Shown: positions 5,059 to 7,894 of the stretch, piece by piece
How positions within the stretch are numbered: position 1 is the first letter of the stretch
Layout: each line of letters starts with the position of its first letter
Assembly (NCBI GenBank): GCA_016206755.1
Contig: JACQQZ010000067.1
Coordinates: 1-7,894, forward strand
Source of the DNA: Candidatus Omnitrophota bacterium
GTDB taxonomy: Bacteria; Omnitrophota; Gorgyraeia; 1-14-0-20-64-10; JACQQZ01
Length of the DNA stretch: 7,894 nt
Direction of reading: 5' to 3'
The notes under the pieces: generated by a model
The model's database searches: none
Told to the model about the DNA's origin: nothing
What the model saw: the letters and a program-made list of their open reading frames with translations, nothing else
Position numbers and translations under genes: made by a program

Positions 5059-7071
5059 TTACAATTTCACTTTGGCGCCGATGAGAAAGGTGCGCGGGGG
5101 CGCCGGGTTTTCGCCCGTGGAAACGGCCGTGCCGGAAGAAGATTGGAAGCTGGAATACTCTTCATCCAGAAAATTCTGAATCGTGAAGTAGATTTCATGG
5201 CGGGGGCGCAGATAGCGCAAGCTCATGTCCGCCACCCCGTAGATGTCCCCGGGCAATGTGTTGGCCAGATTGTTAATCCGAAACGGCGTATCCACCCAGC
5301 GGTAATCGGAAGCGGCCTCCAGCCAAGGGGCGATCCGATACGACGCGCGCAGCGTGATGATGTGCTCGGGAGTGCCGGGAATGACATTGCCCGTCAAATC
5401 CCCTTTTGAGAATCGCGCTTTGACCAGCGCGTACGTCGCGCCGTACAGCAAGCGATCGTTCCATCGCCCGCCATGGACCGACCACTCCGTCCCGACCCGG
5501 CGCGTTGTAAAATTCTGATTGGAGAACGTCCCTGCGTTAAAAATAATCTCGTTGTCAATGTGCGTATGGAAAACAGCCCCTTGAAACTTCGCCCAGGGGG
5601 CCGCGTCCCAGCGAACACCCGTTTCTGCGGTGTCCGCGACTTGCGGTTTGACGTCAACGCTGTCGGTAAAAGGCGGCAGGACGGCATCCAGGTCGTCGAT
5701 GTTGGGGGCTTTGAACGAGCGCGCCCAACTGACGTAGGTGGAAGCCGTATCGTTGAGCAGATAGTTCAAACCCACTTTGGGGCTGCTCCCGCTGAATTTT
5801 ATTTTGCCCGTAAAGGTCGGAAAGGCCAGATCTTCTTTATAGAAACTCTTGTCGTACCGGACCCCGGCCGTGAGCACCCATTTCTGAAATAGCTTCAATG
5901 TCTCTTCGATGAAGGCCGCCCCGCCCTCTCGATTGGATTCGGACAGTGTGGAAGTCCGCAGCCCCGTCGTCGCTTTTTCATCAAACAGCTCGAAGCCGGC
6001 CACGGTGGCCGCATGCCAAAAATCACGCCCCATTTCATGGGCGGCCCGAAGCCCACCGCCGTGCGAAGGGGCGATGTTCGCAAAAGTACCGGTGGTCGTA
6101 ATGTCTTCGTCCCATTGCCGAGCAAATAAATTTCCGACGAGCGTCCACGCTTCCCCGATCTGCTGAGTCACCGTGGCGCCAAACTGGGCGATCTTGTCTT
6201 CAAAAAAGCCGCTGAATGTTCCTGGATTGCGGCGATCACGCTCCACGGTGGCCGTCGTGAGTCCACCGGCAAAGTGCGAGGTGTCATCGTGAAAGCTGGT
6301 GGTCATGTCAATGGAAGTTTCCGGACGAGGCGTCCAGGTGGCCGAAGCCGACACTGTGGAGGCGCGGGAGCTTGTGCTGTCGCGGTAGCCGTCCCAGAGC
6401 TGGCGGGTAACGCTGAAGTTGTACGACCAAGCATCTTTTGCGCCGCCGGCATTGATGACACTGCGCAACCAGCCATAGCTTCCGGTTTCAAGAGAACTGT
6501 CTCCTCCCAAGGGCCGAGGACCGCCGCGCTTGGTGACGATGTTGATGACGCCGGCCAAGGCCCCTTCCCCGTAAATGGTTCCGGCGCCTCCGCGCAAAAC
6601 CTCCATGCGTTCAATCTGATTCACCGGAATGGCCAGCCAATGCACCTCATCCCCGGTGACGCGATTTTGCCGGATGCCGTCGACGAGCACCAAGACGGCG
6701 CTGCGCGACCCATTGACGATGCCGCGCAAATTCACGCTGCCGTCGGCTCCCATTCCAAACCGCGTGTCCAGAACAGAAACACCGGGCATCTGCTGTAAAA
6801 CATCCAAAGTTGTACGAGCGCCGGTTCGGGCGATTTCTTCCGCGGGAATCACCGTGATGTGGGCGGGGATGCTGTGCGGATCCATCTGCAGCCCCGGAAT
6901 GCGCTTGGCGGTGACGACAACGTCATCCAGAGCCCATGGGGGCCTGGTGCGGCTTTCATCTGCCGCATCCAGAGAAACGGATTTTTCTTTTTGGGTTTCG
7001 GCGGAGAAAGCGGCGGAGTCAAAGAAAACACAAAGCAGCAAAGCAAAAACGAACCGGATAGAAAACCGCAT
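5059..7071 (-). CDS. btuB: TonB-dependent outer-membrane receptor, BtuB-like (cobalamin/corrinoid)
   Basis: A 670-residue TonB-dependent receptor. A signal peptide (RFVFALLLCVFF, cut probably after AFSA near residue 24) precedes a TonB box, DDVVVTA, at 49-55. The plug domain (about 63-183) has the family motifs IPAHITVIPAEEI, LQQMPGVSV, VNLRGI, IERMEVLRGGAGTIYGEGALAG and VINIVTKRGG. The rest is the beta-barrel, with the late signature FKAPNIDDL and the C-terminal NFLDEEYSSF and FLIGAKVKL strands. The final residue is Leu rather than the more usual aromatic. The ATG at 7071 is chosen because it starts the signal peptide and has AAGGA seven bases upstream; the frame is open further upstream only through the riboswitch leader. 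The cobalamin riboswitch ahead of it is the main reason to assign vitamin B12 or another corrinoid as substrate. The barrel alone does not distinguish BtuB from other TonB receptors. Confidence 0.88.
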   Translation of the reverse strand: MRFSIRFVFALLLCVFFDSAAFSAETQKEKSVSLDAADESRTRPPWALDDVVVTAKRIPGLQMDPHSIPAHITVIPAEEIARTGARTTLDVLQQMPGVSVLDTRFGMGADGSVNLRGIVNGSRSAVLVLVDGIRQNRVTGDEVHWLAIPVNQIERMEVLRGGAGTIYGEGALAGVINIVTKRGGPRPLGGDSSLETGSYGWLRSVINAGGAKDAWSYNFSVTRQLWDGYRDSTSSRASTVSASATWTPRPETSIDMTTSFHDDTSHFAGGLTTATVERDRRNPGTFSGFFEDKIAQFGATVTQQIGEAWTLVGNLFARQWDEDITTTGTFANIAPSHGGGLRAAHEMGRDFWHAATVAGFELFDEKATTGLRTSTLSESNREGGAAFIEETLKLFQKWVLTAGVRYDKSFYKEDLAFPTFTGKIKFSGSSPKVGLNYLLNDTASTYVSWARSFKAPNIDDLDAVLPPFTDSVDVKPQVADTAETGVRWDAAPWAKFQGAVFHTHIDNEIIFNAGTFSNQNFTTRRVGTEWSVHGGRWNDRLLYGATYALVKARFSKGDLTGNVIPGTPEHIITLRASYRIAPWLEAASDYRWVDTPFRINNLANTLPGDIYGVADMSLRYLRPRHEIYFTIQNFLDEEYSSFQSSSGTAVSTGENPAPPRTFLIGAKVKL
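6930..6955 (-). repeat. Copy B of a 26-base dispersed direct repeat
   Basis: This is the partner of 3334-3359, with 23 of 26 bases identical in the same orientation. Here it encodes about residues 39-47 of the receptor (around ESRTRPPWAL), in the linker between signal peptide and TonB box. It is read in a different frame from copy A, so the similarity is at DNA level and not a shared protein motif. Confidence 0.45.
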
Positions 7072-7077
7072 GACACG

Positions 7078-7113
7078 TCCTTCGCACGATGGCAGAGGAT
7101 TGAAGGGGAAGGA
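7078..7113 (-). promoter_or_regulatory. Possible ribosome-site sequestering stem of the receptor mRNA
   Basis: On the minus strand GAAGGA (7078-7083), which contains the receptor's ribosome site, is exactly complementary to TCCTTC at 7108-7113. Further upstream AAACCC (minus strand reading, 7138-7143) can pair with GGGTTT (7124-7129). There is no hairpin with a following U-run in the leader, so translational rather than transcriptional control is more likely. This is a fold by eye only. Confidence 0.35.
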
Positions 7114-7154
7114 GTTTCCACCCAAACCCTCTTGCCGGGGTTTGTACTGGACCA

Positions 7155-7345
7155 CTCCTCGACGGCAGGTCTTCTGGCTCTCGGGTCAACCGATTCGCTG
7201 CGCCTTCCCGCGCTCAGCGGTGTCTGACACCTTGCGTGTCTGACACCGCCTCAAGCAGTGGCCCTGTCTGCAGCGATCGTCACCGATGACAGCGGCGGGA
7301 CCGCGCCGGATTTACACCGGCTTCCCTGGCACCGCGAGGCATTCC
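7155..7345 (-). ncRNA. Cobalamin riboswitch
   Basis: On the minus strand the core elements appear in order. A GGGAA-containing 5' segment (CCAGGGAAGCC) is followed by GGTGTAAATCCGGCGC and GGTCCCGCCGCTGT (7289-7318), then GCCACTG (7256-7262), GGGAAGGCG, and the B12 box AGCCAGAAGACCTGCC (7164-7179). CCTCG at 7335-7339 can pair with CGAGG at 7157-7161 as the closing helix P1. It senses adenosylcobalamin or a related corrinoid and normally lowers expression when the ligand is plentiful. The ligand class cannot be settled from the sequence. The loop between GCCACTG and GGGAAGG carries an extra long hairpin. The receptor gene starts 84 bases downstream. Confidence 0.95.
7216..7250. repeat. Long hairpin in the riboswitch variable loop
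   Basis: GCGGTGTCTGACAC (7217-7230), loop CTTGC, then GTGTCTGACACCGC (7236-7249). The arms are complementary except for one central mismatch, plus a G-U closing pair in the RNA. Each arm is itself nearly palindromic, being two copies of GTGTCTGACAC in direct repeat. The motif resembles short palindromic (REP-like) sequences scattered in many environmental genomes. It sits where most cobalamin riboswitches have only a short loop. Confidence 0.8.
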
Positions 7346-7358
7346 GAATTGCGGGGTG

Positions 7359-7387
7359 ATTCTAGGCCGCGATCATGCGGCTGTCAA
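7359..7387 (-). promoter_or_regulatory. Predicted promoter of the riboswitch-receptor transcript
   Basis: On the minus strand TTGACA (7382-7387, perfect -35), 17 bases, then TAGAAT (7359-7364, five of six) give a near-consensus sigma-70 promoter. Initiation near 7352 would place the transcript start just upstream of the riboswitch. The spacer holds the inverted repeat GCCGC-GATCAT-GCGGC (7366-7381). Confidence 0.8.
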
Positions 7388-7400
7388 GTTACAAGCGGCT

Positions 7401-7432
7401 AAAAACAAAATCGCCCCGCCTTTGGAGCGGGG
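7401..7432 (-). terminator. Rho-independent terminator of the upstream partial gene
   Basis: On the minus strand CCCCGC (7427-7432), loop TCCAAAG, and GCGGGG (7414-7419) form a six-pair GC stem followed by CGATTTTGTTTTT. It lies 25 bases after the stop codon of the gene at 7457 and just before the receptor promoter, so it insulates the B12 locus from that gene. Confidence 0.85.
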
Positions 7433-7456
7433 TGTTACATGCGCGGACTGCGAGCG

Positions 7457-7894
7457 CTACCGGTCTGAACCCGGCACTCCCGGAAACGGTACCGCTTTGT
7501 ATCCGGCGAGGGCGCGCAAGGCGGATTTGAGGCGCGGGCGGTGCAGGCCCGTCAGGGCGACCAGATCCCTCGTGCGTAATGTTTCCAGGGCAATTCCCTG
7601 CTGGGCCAGATCGAGGCGCTTGAGGCGTAAATAAGAAACCGCGGAATTTTCTTGCGGGGAAGCCGCCTGCTCCAGGAGCGCAACCGGCACTTCAAGCGTT
7701 GGGCCGGGGGTTACCGGTAAAGCGACCCAGGCATCGGCGCCGTGAACCCACTGAACTTCCAGAGCCCGGTAAACGCGCGAGAGTTTGCGAACTGTTTTGA
7801 TCACCTGCCGGCGCACGGCGGTGTCATCCCAGCCCGCGGGCAGACCGAGGGCGTCGCCGAGCGATTCGAGATTGACAAAGAAGCCGTCCGCTGC
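7457..7894 (-). CDS. Unrecognised protein, 3' part only (runs off the window)
   Basis: The open frame enters at the window edge and gives 145 visible residues ending GVPGSDR; the true start lies outside. A GTG at 7816 could start a shorter product, but the frame is open without interruption upstream of it (GFFVNLESLGDALGLP), so a partial gene is more likely. Visible features are an amphipathic basic segment at about 27-44 (VRRQVIKTVRKLSRVYRAL), a short strand region with WVALP, and a C-terminal stretch at about 104-131 (LRTRDLVALTGLHRPRLKSALRALA). The last resembles the helix-turn-helix part of a winged helix. I do not recognise the family and assign no function. It has its own terminator, so it is transcriptionally separate from the B12 genes. 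Confidence 0.65.
   Translation of the reverse strand, partial: AADGFFVNLESLGDALGLPAGWDDTAVRRQVIKTVRKLSRVYRALEVQWVHGADAWVALPVTPGPTLEVPVALLEQAASPQENSAVSYLRLKRLDLAQQGIALETLRTRDLVALTGLHRPRLKSALRALAGYKAVPFPGVPGSDR

Noticed and set aside
7072..7155. 28-residue N-terminal extension of the receptor
   Set aside because: The extension would translate the riboswitch expression platform; the ATG at 7071 has a ribosome site and begins the signal peptide.
1..7894. CRISPR array, tRNA, rRNA, integrase or transposase gene
   Set aside because: I looked for regularly spaced repeats, cloverleaf-like segments and recombinase motifs on both strands and saw none.

Overview
The window is a moderately GC-rich stretch of a Gram-negative (outer-membrane-bearing) bacterial chromosome. 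It holds a TonB-dependent outer-membrane receptor, a TonB protein, a lipobox-bearing M16 zinc peptidase and the small ribosomal protein bS21. All seven genes lie on the minus strand, so the left end of the window is downstream. The lineage cannot be fixed from sequence alone. The gene style would suit an under-sampled phylum such as Omnitrophota or Elusimicrobiota, but that is only an impression.

Right to left (direction of transcription): 7457-7894 is the 3' part of an unrecognised gene, closed by a Rho-independent terminator at 7401-7432. A near-consensus sigma-70 promoter (7359-7387) follows, then a cobalamin riboswitch (about 7155-7345), a BtuB-like TonB-dependent receptor (5059-7071), a small DUF6580-type membrane protein (4450-4971, with a second good promoter in front) and a TonB protein (3632-4507) whose start overlaps the DUF6580 gene. 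This reads as a B12/corrinoid uptake locus: the receptor crosses the outer membrane, TonB energises it, and the DUF6580 protein is a candidate inner-membrane component. No BtuFCD, ExbB or ExbD gene is visible.

A third promoter (3607-3635) overlaps the tonB stop codon and drives rpsU (3392-3562). The rpsU leader carries three tandem Shine-Dalgarno repeats. The rpsU 3' end overlaps the start of a two-domain M16 peptidase lipoprotein (724-3411). After a 235-base gap comes a small HicB-like gene (117-488). The first 116 bases hold nothing I can assign.

The main unusual structure is repeat-like DNA inside functional sequences: a 15-pair hairpin in the variable loop of the riboswitch, a roughly 134-base nested inverted repeat in frame within the tonB linker, and a 26-base direct repeat shared by the N-terminal regions of the M16 and receptor genes, read in different frames.
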